A DNA stretch of 64,000 bases, taken from NCBI GenBank assembly GCA_947000775.1, contig CAMQGK010000341.1, positions 9,326,501 to 9,390,500 on the forward strand, given 5' to 3'. This DNA comes from Pterois miles. Lineage: Eukaryota > Chordata > Actinopteri > Perciformes > Scorpaenidae. The notes under the pieces were generated by a model. That model was not told where the DNA came from. It saw only the letters and a program-made list of their open reading frames with translations, and did no database searches. Below, one piece after another: positions 25,601 to 40,600 of the stretch. Numbering within the stretch: the stretch's first letter is position 1; each line of letters begins with the position of its first letter. Both the position numbers and the translations under genes were made by a program.

Positions 25601-28600
25601 ACGGTCAGCTTTGTTTTTGTTGTCTGCTGTTTGTCAAACTAGTTTTCCCCTGGAATCAATCTCAGCCTATCTGAGATTTCACTTCACCCATGTAAAATCA
25701 CTTTGTACGGGAAGCACTAGGCATCGCAGGGGGCCTCAGGTGACATAACACATCTCTGGAAGCCATGACGGAGGTGTTGAGAACCGTCACAGCAAATATA
25801 TAAAAAATGAAGACAAACTACATTTTCTATATAGCTCTATGGATTCAGTGTTGTTCTTTTCTGGGCAGAATAAGCAATGCGAAATATTTTTTTAATGTCA
25901 AAATATAAAATATAATGTAAAAATAGTTCCACGCAGAATGTGGCGATACTATGGTGTGCCCCTACTGATGATATGGTCCCCAACAAATACAGCGTTTACT
26001 CCTGTTTACTCCACATTTGTTTAAAATTAACAAAAAAAAAAACCACCATATATTTGTGACCTGTTTGTAAGATTGCCGTTTTTAGTTAGAACAAATTGAT
26101 TCGAGTCTCAGTGGCACAGACAGGGTCCAAAAAGTATCAAGACTGACTGACTATTGTTGGTTTTGGTCATGTTGACAAAAACAAAAATATTAGAGGTACT
26201 TTAAGACTTGAAACTTTAAATTAAATGTACTCTACAGCTCTTTATGTCTCTCTCTGTTAACCAGATATTAAGCCTTTATTTACATTCAGCCACTCCACTT
26301 GAGCGCCGTGATAAGGCCAGCCATTTTGTTTGGATTGTTCATTGGCCACGTGGGATAATCTGTCTTTATTTACCCCCATCCTTCTCCGGCTCACATTGTC
26401 ACTGATTAAGGGAATTGTCTGGAGAAGTTGAGGGTTAGATTTGTGAGCCCCAGCTGCCCTTCTCCTGGCACTGCACTAACACAATGGTCTGAGTCACTCC
26501 CTCACCTCCATTTCACTTTCTCTTTGACTGACATTCAATTAATTTAGGGTGAGAGTGAACATTCCAGATAGATCTATCTGAGATAGCCTTCTCCCTCCGC
26601 TCTGAAAAGCCATTGGAATACATCCTACAAACACTGCAGGTTTTCCATCACTGGAAAGCTTCACTGCTGCCTGTTGATTGTGTCTTGTCTGAGCCCACCA
26701 GTGTCTGTCACTGTCTGAGGTTACCATGAGCCGTGTACTGTGTGGTGGCACTGTCGAGCAGTAAACAGTGGTGTCATTCCTGATTGGAGGCAGATTGCAT
26801 TTTGTATAGAGGAGCAGGGCTCAGGACAGAGTACAGACTCAAACTGTCTCGGATATTGAATCTCTTGCAGGCCAGCACAGCTTGGCTTAGTCGCGCGTAA
26901 CCAGCTATTCACCAAATGATTCCCGAGCCAATACCCTTTATTAAAAATAATAACAGTAATCAGGCTGCCTGCTCATGGCCATACAGGTTAAATCTGCTTC
27001 ATTGAAAGGAGTAAAAAAATGCCTCATAATGGTGGGAGGAATGAGTAATGAATCAAACAATTTGAGGACAGCTGAATATGAGGTTGCTACACGCACATAT
27101 GCATACACTTAATCATCAGAGAGTCAGAGTGTATGTGCGTCTGTCTTTGCACAAATTCTTACCTATTATCTTTTGACATTGTCGTATATTCACAATCATC
27201 GAGTGGTAATTTGCAAGCACAAATTACTCAGAGATGGTCATATAATGTGTTTTCTTCTCACACTGCCTGTTGGCTGTCTGATGTTTTGTTTAGACAGAAA
27301 CAGGAGAGGAGCTTACCTTGATTGCAGGCAAGATAGGAATGCTTCACCCATAAAACGAGCATTTGTGTGTCAGTTACTCAACCTGTTATCTTGAATTCTT
27401 GAAGAAAACTTGAAAAGACTTGAAGAAAATTGTTTTTCTCGCATGCCTCAACGGTGAATGGAGAATCAGAAAAAGGAGAAAAGTCTTCATTTTTTGAAAC
27501 TATTTAAAACACTTCCAACTTGTCTGGATTGACGTGGGTGTTTTAATAGTAAGGTTTTAGCGAAGATATATGTGTTTGGGAAGTAGTGAGCATACGGCTG
27601 GATAAATGAGACGTAGATTATTCTGCACAAGTTGTGTTAGAGTTTGTAAACTGATGTTTTGATCAACCTGGTCTCACGGGGATTAATTAATATATTAATA
27701 GCACGTCATTACATGGACATTCAGCGTGTCATAAGGACACATTTTAGGCTTGGGTGTGTCATTTTTACGCCATGCAACAAAACTACGGTCACGTCCAAAG
27801 TTAGGTTTAGGCAACAAAACCACTCAGTGTTTAGCAAAAACATATTGGTTGGGCTTCAAATAAGTATGTAAACTAAAATAAAAACAGAAACAACACAACA
27901 TCAGGAATATATGTGACAAGCATCTCTGACGTAACTTACAAAACAAAACACCGGTCTTGAACACTGGTCTTCTGGTTAGAAGTCATGTTTGTTGGACCCA
28001 TCTACCCCCCATCTGCCCACCATAAGTGGTCATCTCACTATTTATTCTACCTCACTAGCTCTGAGCGTTGCATATTTACGTGGATGTATTCACGTTGTAG
28101 TCACTACAGATTACATGGTGTATAAATAACACCCAAAAGCAAGAATGACTTATTGCATGCTAAATGCCTTGCACATTATTGTGTTAATCATAAGTCTTTC
28201 TGTGCGAACAGGTTGGTTTTTATATAGTTTCACTGTTGTTAAACGTGGCCCCATTCTCCGTTTTTAGATTCTCTGCTCACAGTGGAGTGCATTCAAGTTT
28301 TCTCCAAAAAAATCAAGGCAATACAGATTAAGTTATTGATAAACAAAAGGGCATTTTCGTGTGGGAAGTATTCATTTAAGCTTTGTACATTTCTGAAACA
28401 AATTCAAGCATTTGAGCAAAATTTCGCCAATCAGTTGGACAGATATTGCAACCTTTTTTTGTTTGCTTTTACATTTGCTGAGCTTAATTTCTCCACAAGG
28501 ATACACCTGTCTTATTTAATTATAGATATATGACATACTGAATGAATTATTTTTCCATTTCCCTTGCCAGCTTGCTCACAGTGGCCAAAAAGAAAGATAA

Positions 28601-31600
28601 ATGTGATGCTCTTAAACACAAGGACAAGCAATTTAGAAAGAGCGACACTGCTGCCTCTTTGATTAAGTGCTCTCTAATTTGTTGTTAGGTTATTTGTTCA
28701 GTTGTGTACATTGATTCATAGTAACTATAATAGCTGGCTTCAAACCAGTTGCATTTGATTTCACTATGATCAGCTTGCAGTCATTTTATCTTTCCATTAC
28801 GGTGTTAATCTGTGAATGACAATGTTCACAGTCGATAAGTGATCCCACATTGTAGGACGTGTCATAGACAGACATGTTGCTAGCTACAGCGGTCCTTTGC
28901 ATTTACACATTTATATCCACGTGCTCCCAGTTGACTGCAGTGTCTGTCAACGGCCTGCTGTTCTCACATAGCTCAATATTGCACATATGGAAGTGTTTAT
29001 CACACTAAGCATCCCAGTTCCAGCTCAGTCACACTAAATAATCCAAAGCTTTGTGTTTTACATTATTCATTATGTATAAATTTCAACTCTCATCGTCATC
29101 ATTATAACTTGTTAATGTAAGAATTGACTCAGTCTGCACACATTCCCTGGTATTAGATAAAGGTGTAGGATACTGCACAGGTAATTTGCTGTTGTCTTAA
29201 CAGATCCTATTACCAAACTATACCATCTGTTGTTTACTGTGTATTGCAGGGCTGTTAGGTGCAGTTGTGTTTATGCATTTATCTTTTTTGTTCTTAGCTC
29301 AGATTACTTCAATTTATTCCAATATTATAAACAACTAAGAGCCAAACAGTAACAAATCTTACACTATATGGAGTATCTGGAGATAAAATATCTGTGTGGA
29401 TTAGAGATATATAAGGACGCAGGCAGAGGAGAGATGGTGTATTTTAAATCAGGCTCCACAATCTGAATCACATGCTGTGTATTAGATACTGTATCTCTCT
29501 GCACAGGCAATAAGATTCTCAGTCTGATAGCTGGGATTTTATAAAGGCTCCCCAAATTGAATCAAAATCCAAGCAGCCTTGATATATGAATATTCATAAC
29601 CTACTTTAGAATTGAAAAGGAGGCTTTGTTGTTATTGTGTTTGAAATATCTATCCAGCAAGCCTTGTTTTGGTGACTTGTGAGAGTGGGCACCCGCTTCA
29701 GTAAGCTCATGGAACATCCATAAATTAAAATAAGACTGTCTTTGCCTAAAGCTAGGAATAAATAAATCTGAGTTGTGAGCAGAAATTGTTTTTCCTTCAT
29801 GCATGTGTGATTCTCCTACAGGAGTCGATAGCTGTTGTCTTAGGTAAGATTTAATGGCGGCGCAGACTCAATGCCACCGAGTGAACAGCAGCTCATCCTT
29901 CTTTCCGATCAAACTTTGAGCAAGTTTTGTCTATGAAGCATTTGCATGCCATGCAATGCACCAACACTAACCTGAATAAGTATGGAATGGTAAATGGTAA
30001 ATGGACATGCATTCATACATCACTTTTCTAGTCCTCTGATCACTCTAGCATTTTACGCTATATGTCAGCATTCACTGATGGTAGAGGCTGCCATGCAAGG
30101 TGCCAACAGTGCCCATCAGGATCTAATCCAAATCCTCATTCACACACCAATGGCTAAGCCTTCGGGAGCAACTGGGGGTTAAGTGTCTTGCTCAAGGATG
30201 CATTGATGGAGGAGCCAAGGATCGAACCACCTGCTCTACCCTCTGAGCTGCAGCGGCCCCAACATGGAAGGGCGCTACGCTACAGCGAGTACTTTAGGGC
30301 AGGAGTTATCAAACTTTTTGGGGCCAGGGACCCCTTATAAGGGAGGAAATTTTCCAAGGGCCCCCTTTTAAATGCAGATTAAGCATATGCTTACTACCAT
30401 TTATACTCGTAGGTGTCATTGGATCTATTTGATTTTCTATTTCGACCTAAATACTTCAACAAATACTTCAACAATACAGATGTTCCAGACTATAATGGAA
30501 ATTTCAAAGGAGTACATTGTTGTCAGAAAAGCCAGTTTTCAATTCAGCGTGCATCTCTGATGACACATCATAGTCATTTTTATAATTTATTACAGTAAAT
30601 ATATTACATATCAGTCCTTTTAATACTACTGTGATTTTATATTTTTATTGCATTAATGCTCAGCTTGACATTTATAGCCTACATTTCAAGTAATTGATCT
30701 TTATAGTAAGACAGGCATAGTCCTAATAAATCCAGATATTTAAACCTACCAGTCTAAAGCTGACTTTCAGTAAGTGCTTGAAATTTAAAATAATGAGCTT
30801 ATTGCAGCGTGTTGCCATCATATCAGAGCTTCTATTGCCCCAAAGCTAACCTGGGTGGGAGTAACGGACAAAATATGCTTGTTTTAGTGGTGCAAATGGT
30901 CCCCATGGTCCCCCCTACAGAGTGCCTCGGACCCCACTTTGAGAATCACCGCTTTATGGCGGTGGTCTCTTCCTAAGCGTGGCTGAGTTGCAGACCAGAC
31001 GGGCGAGTATGAGGACAAACTGTAATGGCACACTAAAGCCAGGCAGGAGGGAGGCTGCAGGGGAGAAGGAGAGAAAGAGGATGGAGAGACAGACAGACCC
31101 AGCAGGCCATCACGACAATCTAAGCCTCAACACAGCAGAGAGACAAGGCACCATTACATAAGCCCAAAGGCTATTGGAGCTGACATTCCCACTGCTCATC
31201 TCTCCCTTGTTTTTTCTTTGTTTCCTTTTCTCTCCTTAGACCTGTTGTGTTGTTAAAAAATAACATCACAGCTATACAAGTAAACTCTAGTTCACACTCA
31301 TTATCCAAGTTTTCACTTGTTTATGGTTACTTTATTGTCTTAATTTCATGACTTTCTTTCTCCAAATGTTCTTTTCTCCCATGGTGGACAGGATGTTTTA
31401 AGTATAGATGGCTGAGTGCTTTATTTAGCGCTGACTCTGCCACAACCGCTCGCAGCTCACTGTATGTGAGGCTCTGAGCAGAAAGCCCAGCTGCATCCAC
31501 AAGTGCCATATGGTGCCTGAAAACCACATGCACGTCATGTACCCACCTCTCTCCTTGTAAGATCTACAAACAATGAAAAAAAAAAAAAAATGGAGGTGCA

Positions 31601-34600
31601 ACAAATCCCCTTAACAACTGTTATGAGAATTGGTTTTATTCTCTTGTTTGCGAATGTTATTTGGGGGGTGTTATTGATTTCTATGTATTTTACTCCCTTG
31701 GTGGTAGAGCTTGAGTGTAACAGAACAACAAACCGACTCAAATGACTCCTCTGAAATCCAGCAGACTTGTCATTGGCAATATCAAGGTACACACAAAACC
31801 ATCACAGCATGGTGACCCTGTGTGGTCGCTCTTTTATGTTAAAGCATCAAGTGCAAAGAGTGAAATTTCCTAGTAATCCACAGCAAATCAAAAGAGAGTT
31901 TTTTCCCTTCTTTTAGCAGCTTTAATAATTTATACACAAAGTCTTTTATTCCTCACAGAATTTGTTGTTGCTGAAGTGAGCTTTGCATTTATGTTCCTTT
32001 GTCTTAGCAAAAAGGATTTGAAGCTTTGCTTAATTGGTTGTTGTGTGCCCTTTTGTCTTTGCCTTTTGTGAACAATGGGATATTGGTGATGTAAATCTAA
32101 TTCTGGAGAGCAAAGCGGCCTTTCCTGTGGCAAAGAGTTGTCAGCACACAATTAACTTTTGGCATAACATTGTATACTGTAACACTGAGTGGCTCCTCAG
32201 GGAGCACGCTGCCACTGGCTGAAGACATTAGGCTATGCTTGTGTTTTATAGCTTCTTACACTGACTGTGAAAGTCCAAGAACAGCAGCTACACCAATCAC
32301 AGCCCTGCTGAGGCATTGTGTGTGAGCGCTGTGAGGAGACTAAACATCTCGTATTAATGCAGCTTTTATCGTTGAATTCCATTTGGCTTTGCTCCTCCGT
32401 CTCAATCTCTTCTTGACTCATTGTTTTGACTTGCTTTGTTAATTTTAGCTCACTGGGTATCAAATAGAGCCTGTTTCCTGGCGATTTCAATATGAAAAAG
32501 TTTCACTTTTCAAAAGCCCTTGGAGTCTGATTGAATTTGGTTCTTCGCCATCATGCCACAGCATGACAGTACCCTCCATCATTTTGTAATGTCTTCTTAT
32601 TGATGAGAAATACAGGACTCTGGGCGTTTAGCTGGAGATGGGCAATGTCCATAATGTTGGTCACCTCTGGCCCAGAAGCCTGCCATTAAAGAGAAGAGGC
32701 CTCATGTAACAGGCTACAAGGACAATATTTCGTATCTTACAAAAAGTTTTTCCTCATTTTCCATGTGTTTTCCTACGAATGTCCAGCAAGTGTCAATAGC
32801 TGCTTGTTGCATGCATTGAGTATTTTCAAAATAAATTTCCATCTTCACAAGAAATTACTCAGTTTAGGAAAAGATCACCTTGGTTAAGTTTAGGTGAGAA
32901 AACTAATTAGGTTTAAGATTGACTTGGTGAGGATTAGTCAACAAAACTACTTAGTTAGGTTTAAGATCAACTTGGTTATGTTTATGTTTATGCAACAAAA
33001 TTACCTAGTTCCCTCTTTATACTGGGTGCATGGGAACAAGGGACACACCTTTTCTGTCCTCCATTGAAGCTCCTCTTTTGATAAGCTTGTCCTGTCTGCA
33101 CCCCTCTGTTTGGTTCACAAAGATGGCAAATGAATCAACTCTGAGCAGAGTGAGACATTTGTCAGCCAGCAGAGCTGCAACAAATGTGTGTTTGAAAAGT
33201 CTGGAACACATAATCTCTGCCACAAACACACATCCTTTACACACACACATGCACTCACATGAAGACATTGAATGATGAGTGATCCCTGTATGGGTTTCCC
33301 GTCTCCTGGAGGCACTGAGGAAGATTTGATGGTGGAGCTACTTCAGGTAGAAACAGGAGTGATTTTTGGATTGTTGGTTGGAACGATTAATCAGAAAAAT
33401 AATGCATAAATTCATCAATAACGTTGTAGCCCTAATGATACAGTGAAGTATATTATGTAGGGCTGTCAATAGATTAGAATATGTAATCACAAATTAATCA
33501 CACTTTATTTTATCTGTTCAAATGTACGTTAACGGGAGATTTGTCAAGTATTTAATACTCTTATCAACATGGAAGTGGACAAATATGCAGCCTTATACAA
33601 AATAATGTATATATTTATTATTGGAAATCAATTAACAATGTAAAACAATGACAAATATTGTCCAGAAACCCTCATAGGTTCTGCATTTAGCATGAAAGAT
33701 ATGTTCAAATCATAACATGGCAAACTTAAGTCCAACAGGCAACAACAGCTGTCAGTGTGCTGACTTGACTATGACTTGCCCCAAACTGCATGTGATTATC
33801 ATAAAGTGGGCATGTCTGTAAAGGGGAGACTTGTACCCAGAGAACCCATTTACATTCACATATCTGGAGGTCAGAGGTCAAGGGACCCCTTTGAAAATGG
33901 CCAGTTTTTCTTCACCAAAATCTAGTGCAAGTTTGGAGTGTTATTTAATTTACTTTGCAACAAGCTAGTATGACATGGGTGGTACCAATAGATTCTTTAG
34001 GTTTTGGAGTTTCATATGATGCAGTAAGTGTTAGTTAGTGATGTTAAAACAAATTTGCATTAACGTGTTATTATTGCATTAACTTTGTCAGCCCTAATAT
34101 TATGTGATATTGTGTGATTAGGAAGTGATACTTAAGAATGAGTCAGAAAACACGTATCTGGAATCATGTAAGAAAAAAAAAAAAGTTACAATAGAAATGT
34201 ATGATGCAACATCTTCATTTGCTGTATTACATCTCTATCACTCCCTCACCACGCTGCTGACCTCGACTGAGATTTACCAATCAAGCTGCTCTCTTGCTGA
34301 CTTTTCAGTGATAGACAGCCGCTCTGTCAGGACTCCTGGTTTTCACTGCAGTCTAGACGAGCACTTTGATTATATTGACCAGTCCGATCCATGATATCCT
34401 GCGAAAAACCTTGAGCTGCTCAGAGGAGGCATCACTTCATAACTGCAAATCAGTTGGCTGGCCCGGGCCGCGTCCTCAGCACACCACACAAGCATCCAGG
34501 CCTGCTCCCTCTACACCTCCTTCAGCTGTGGCGTGTCCTGTTTTATTGCATCGCAGGGGTTAGCCAGATCACCTCGTGTCAGATTTACCAGTCCCCTGTA

Positions 34601-37600
34601 AGAACGACTGTGCCTTGATATGGTAAACCACAATAGATACTGAGGACAGAGGTGGGCAGCGTCTTGCAGCAGGCCCACTAGCTGTACAGGGAGAATCTAA
34701 AGATTATGTAAAGTAATTCAGCGAGTGATGAGAGAGGAGCCGGCCACCACTGACAGCAGGTTTAGCAGGTATGTAGGTCACACAGGGGGAGGCCTCTTTT
34801 GCATTTTTTCCCTTCATGTCTATTTTTTTTTTCAACAGTGCCCACCTCTTTTCTCTTGCCATCTCTTTCTGCTCTCTAATCATCTTCACTTTCTCTGAGT
34901 TGTAGCTTAACCACAAAGCAGATGGTGTCCTGTTCTCTTTTCAGTCATTCGGAGTACTCAGTGTTTTCTCATCTTGTCAAGCATTGCCCAGGCCTGTGTA
35001 ATGAGCTTGGGCCTTTTCAGCCTGTTTAGGGGACCCTGACCCAACTTGAAGCCCCCCCCCCACCACAGCCACCACAGCAAGGTTACCCTAACCCGCAGGG
35101 GAGCACAATGCTACTTAGTGTCCTCAACCCCTCAGCCTTTTTTTACGGAGAAGAAAGGCGGAATATTAATGAAGACTCTTGGATTTCCAGGGGTATAGCA
35201 GTAGAGAGGGGAGGCCACAGTGTTTATTGAGCAGGCTTGTTTTCGTCTCCCTAGCCTGGAGGTCACAGCTCGGTGCTCTTAATTGGCTCAGATTGTCAGA
35301 CAGTGTTCCATCTCATAGCAAAGAAAACTCTAGCTATCAAACACTGACCCCTGCTTCCTCACAAATCCTTTTTTTTTCTTGTTTTGAGAGTGGCAGCTCA
35401 TGCAGCTAAGCTATTTTCACACTGCAAACTTAACATTAACATATGAAAATGGGCTGTTTTCCACATTTACCAGCTCATTAGTTCTTTTGGTTGGGCACTT
35501 GTTGAGTTCCACCCACTCTTGTTTTCCTTGAGCTGGGAGATGTCTTTAATTATCTTTGCAGTAGACATATCAGCCCCAAAGCTATTAGTACATGCAAAGT
35601 TCAACGAGGGGCTCTTTGATACTTGTTTAATTTACATGGCCCAATGCAGACCAAGCCTGAGTCCCTCATAGACCACCCAGTTTACACGCTAAAATGAATT
35701 CAGCCCTCAGCTTTTCAACAGACACTGGCATTGACCTTGACATTTCCTTAACTTATTTTCTCAAGACACTACTGAGCAAGCAGCAGCCCTCCACCTGCAC
35801 CATAAAAGGCACAGAAACCAAAGACCTCTACCAGATATTTGATCAACTCAAGCACCATAGAAATACTTGAAGCAATGAGTGAAAGACAGCCAGTAAATGT
35901 TTTTCAACTGTGATAATTTGAGCAGTGAACCAAAGTGAAAGAACAGTTTTAATGGTTTTCAGCAGCTCCCAGTCTGAGATTGTGATGGGTCATGTCCATG
36001 AGTGGGAGCAGCTGGACACCTGTGTGAGCTGGCTGGGATCAAAGCTCCAGGACCTGTTAAGACACAGCGGACCGGCCCACCAGGCCACGGTCTGGGGATC
36101 AAATGAACAGAAGAAATTCTCCTAGGAGCTGACACTTTAAGGCACAGACACTTCTACACCTCCATCGATTTTTATTCTTTCTCTGCTCAAGAAAAGAGGA
36201 TTTGAATTAAAGACAGTGAGATGTCCTGTGGCTGAGGGACAAAAGGAGCCTCCTGTTCTGCCCAAGGCTCCTGTCTGGAACATTAACCAGAGACGGCTTC
36301 CCATGCTGCCATGTGGGTGACCCACGGGGACTGCCTCCCCTGTGGGCTGACTGAGCCGGAATGACAAGAACATTAAAAGTGGTGTGTGGAGGCAGAACTG
36401 CTGCTGGTCGTGACAAATGCTCTCAGAAGATGATGCAAACTAACGAGAAAACTTATCAGACAAAAGCTACAGCGACTCAAATATCTATTTAATTTATTAG
36501 TATGATGCTTTAGAATCTTAACTTGCCATTGCTGCCCAGTTCAAGCACATTTTCTATCACATTGTGGTGCACTACACTAATGCTGACCAACAAAACGCTA
36601 ACTACCTCGTGTCTAATAAATGAATGGAAGGTGGGAGGATGTAATTTTCTGCTTGTCTGCATACGAGGGTGACTTATGCCCAACTCTCTTCCTTCCTCTC
36701 GCCTCTCTTATGTGTGCAGATGTGAGCACACAAACATATTCTCATCCTCCCTCTTGAGCTACTGAGGGGTTTTCACTGAACTTCTGAAGGGCTGAAGTGA
36801 CATGAACAAAATAAAGTTAAAGAACTGTTAAAAGCAGTAAAAACTTAAGTATAAGTTTGGCAAATGTTTTAAACATTTTTGATCCCCTCTCTGTTCGCGT
36901 TTAATTTAATGTCACGAAAATGTCACTGAAACATTGTGATAACTTGACATATAACAAAAAGATAAACAGATTACAGCTCAAATATGTGAAAAAAATGGAG
37001 ATCAGACCTTTTTAAACTGTCAGCCTTGCTGAATTTACCTATCGTCATGGAGCACAGTACATTCTCATCCCAACTCATCATATACTAACACTTTGCATCA
37101 CTTTTTACATCGTGCTAAACACATGCTTAATGTTGTGACTTGAACACTTAGATTAGGCAACAAAACCTCTTTGGAAAAAGAAAACGACACGGATGGGCTT
37201 AAAATTACAGTGTTTTTACAGTGCAAATGTGACCCGACGTTGTGAACACAGGACACAAACGAAGACGTGATTGTAAAGTGAAAGCGGTCTCCTGGATTAA
37301 AACCCATTAAAACCCATCCACCTCCCCTGCCACCTGCCCTGCGTGTCTCTTTCGCTCTTTAAACTACATCACCACAGCACTCTCCTGGTGTGTTTACTGA
37401 TGCCGTGGATGGGCTTACATTGTAGATAATGGACAGCCAAATGCGTCTTCTACCACCGCAAAATGCTATCAAACGCCGACGGCCATGACAAAGCGTCTGT
37501 ATTTGACACCCTGGGAGCAATGTCATGCTTGTTTTGGTGTAATCCAGGAGATATAGAAACTAATGTTTGTCATGTCCAAAGTATTTTATGCTCTCTAGAC

Positions 37601-40600
37601 ACCCAATAACACATGCAGTATACAAACAGTGCTACCATGCATACTGGTAATTTAAATACCAAAATGGAGGGTGGGATACACTGTCAAGGACCCCTCGGGG
37701 TCCCTGCTGTAAGAACCATTGGTGTAAGCTGTCTAGTTTCCTGCTGAGTGAGTCAGTTCAGTCTACTGTTTTTCTCTTTTCCTTATCAGCCCTCTGTGGA
37801 CTGTGCCTCTCCTTCACCAGAACCTTGACAGAGGCCCGTTTTTCTCTCCCCCCTCGTCTTGTTTATGTGTTTGCCACAGCACACTCACATCCTCCCCTAA
37901 ATGATAGCCCTCTACTGTCAGCACACAGGAGTCAAATTAGAGAGCAAGACATGTTCCCTCCGAGCCTCGGGCAGGCAGCCGAGGCTGAAGCTGCAATCAA
38001 TTGAAATTTTGAGCTTTTTTTGCTTTGTCTTGATCAGTGCTGGATATTAGAGGAAGAGAATGCTACCCTAGTGCCCAGACTGTGTTGTTATTACGTGAGA
38101 GAAGAGAAGAAATGAGCATCTGGAGTAAGGGCAGTGCTTCAGTGAGCTTCTGCTGCTGAACACAGGCATGCTATGCTAGCTCATGTAAAAAGGCAGACGT
38201 GATGTACACATTCCACATGTCCCGCCGTCAGCCTTAATATCCGTAAAGTGATCGCGTGGAAAAGTGGTAATGCATGGCATATCATTTCATGTGTATGCAT
38301 AATTTATTGCATCGCCATTGACACCATATGCCCAGCTCTCGAACACATGTGGTACATCGTGTGTGAACATGTTACCTGTCAATTTATTCCATTACAGTTA
38401 TGGTCTGAATCTCGTGGTAAATCTTTTTTTTTTTTTTTTTTTGATTAATTTATAATCAGTACGGCTGCCCCGAATGACATTTTTAGGTCTTAACCTGCCG
38501 CGCCCATGTCGGACCGTCGTGACTAGAGGACGGCTTTAGACTTTAGATTTTTGTCGTTAAAGCAGCACAGTTCCTCTGTCACACAGTCGGAGGCTTCAAC
38601 CACATATGTTATTCCACAAATGCTGTTTTTACACCTCGTGTGCACAATATTGAAAACTAAATACTACCTTAAAGACAGAATATCCAAATAGTCGCACAGC
38701 CCTAATACTAAAGCAGAAAACTTTAAAGGATACTTCAGGGTTATTACAACTTGCTTCTTATTCTGGTAGTCTGGGCTATTTCTGTCAGCTATGATTACAT
38801 TGTACTCAGAGTAACTGCTGGAAACACAATGACGTTGCCAAAACCGCACAGCAAGAAACACAAATGTTCAGACAGGTTTGAAACAAGCCGTGGTGATCAG
38901 ATTAACTAAACCAATTATTATTTGGAGGTAAAACCAAAAGCGAACGTACTTGTCGATAATAATCCATCATTGCAAAGAAAACTCCACAGAAAGCTGACTG
39001 ATGCTGGCGTTTCTTGCCCCATTGGACTTCTTTGTGGCTGTAATTTCGCCATGTTCCCAGATCTCAGAAATTAGCTTTGTAAGTATAATGTTCATTACTT
39101 GTAAATAAATTGTAAATTGTAAATAAGCAGAAATATCCTTTAAATAGTTTGTGTTAATGTTATTTTGCCCATGCCTTAGATCAAAAAATAAAAAAAGAGA
39201 TTGATTGATTGTTGTTGCTTCATCCTTGCTGCTTTTCAACAGTCTCAGTGCAGTTTCAGAGAGGAGAAATTTCTTTCCAAAATGTTGCAACAGATTAAAT
39301 GAGTTGTTCATTGTAGCAGTGTAATGTATATTAAATTAATTAAAGGCATTATGCCCAAACTGTCTACATGCTTTAAGAACCTCTGCAATCTTGCATGTGT
39401 ATCCAAACCTGCACTTATAACTGAGGAAGCTGCATTTCTATAAGGAATGAAATTATTTGGACCACAGACTTGTTGGTGTAAAGATACAGAACACTTTGGA
39501 TTCTACACGCTCTCCTATCACACGCCTAAGCAGTTGTATTTGTTTACATCATCACTGGACTGCCTGGGGAGGGCGGTTATTTTTATGGCGTGCTTTGTTT
39601 GGATGATTGTTGTTGCAAAGAGGGAAGTGGCAGGGTTTGCTCAGGGAGTGACGAGGATGGAGTTGTGTGCCCACAGAGGAAGGATAGAGGGGGAGAAGGA
39701 TGTGTGAGGGGTGGGGGGAAGTCTCAGACTGCCTTACAGAGAAGGCAGTCTGTAATTAATTTTGCATGCATCTCTCGCTCTCTCCCTTCTTGCATTTGTT
39801 TTGTTCTTTTTTGAACAATAACATCTTTAGGAAGCATTGAATTTCCAGGCAAGAGGCTGCAAACATCACAATGAAATGTAATTGTGAGAATGAAAGTGCT
39901 CTTAAATTCCTGGACTGGTTTTGGGAAGATCAACTTTTCAAGCAGAACATAATTTCATTCTCAATAAAAGCAGAATAATGATTACTTTTACTGTTACCTA
40001 AGGCTTTAATCAACATGAATGAACTGACACTGAAGATGAGTATCTCTTTCTGTCTTATCTAAATGTGCTCCACATTGCAGATGTCCCTGAGATCAACAAC
40101 ACTGGCACTAGCAACGGAGGTGAGTCGAGATCATGTTTTCCCCCATGAGCTACCCTCTGTGGATGCTGTGACGCATCACTTAACAGACACCTCCCTGCTG
40201 CCTGCTCTCCACATCCCGTCCTCCATTTCTTGCTTTCCTGCCTCTGCTACTCACTGGTAGATAATTGTGTCAAGTTGCCTGCCTACATTCATAAAATTTC
40301 ACAGTACATATTAGCGTTCTCATTATATGTTGGATGCACTTACATTTTACCGGCAGAAGCTTCAGCCGGCATCAGAGGATTTGTTGAGGTTTTAGAAAAA
40401 ACACTATTATTAGATACACACATCCTGTTCAGTCCTGATGTCAAAATGTTCATGTTAGTAACTATAAACCAGCTTGATTCACAAGTTGGCAGGGAAGAGA
40501 GATTGTTGAGGTAAATGCTTACCTGCACAGGATGAGGGGCAATACATTGACTTAATTATTGAAGCCTCTCCTCACATTTTCCCCTCTTTCCCTCTCTTTT

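Larger units (their letters stand above)
25466..40080 (+). other. macrod2: macrod2 intron, 14.6 kb (largest in window)
   Basis: GT...AG intron. It holds an imperfect GATTT minisatellite (25474-25521), a dispersed repeat (27665-28140), a SINE (29989-30260), hAT-type elements (30300-30951, 33458-34096, 38461-38705), repeat fragments (32876-33006, 37055-37320), a poly-T tract (38424-38442) and a MITE (38721-39147). The remaining stretches, including 34105-37050, show no gene I can support. A possible cryptic terminal exon is noted at 36720. Confidence 0.8.

Noticed and set aside
29813..29849. Mini-exon between TCTCCTACAG and GTAAGA
   Set aside because: It is 22 nt long and would break the frame that every other internal tail exon keeps.
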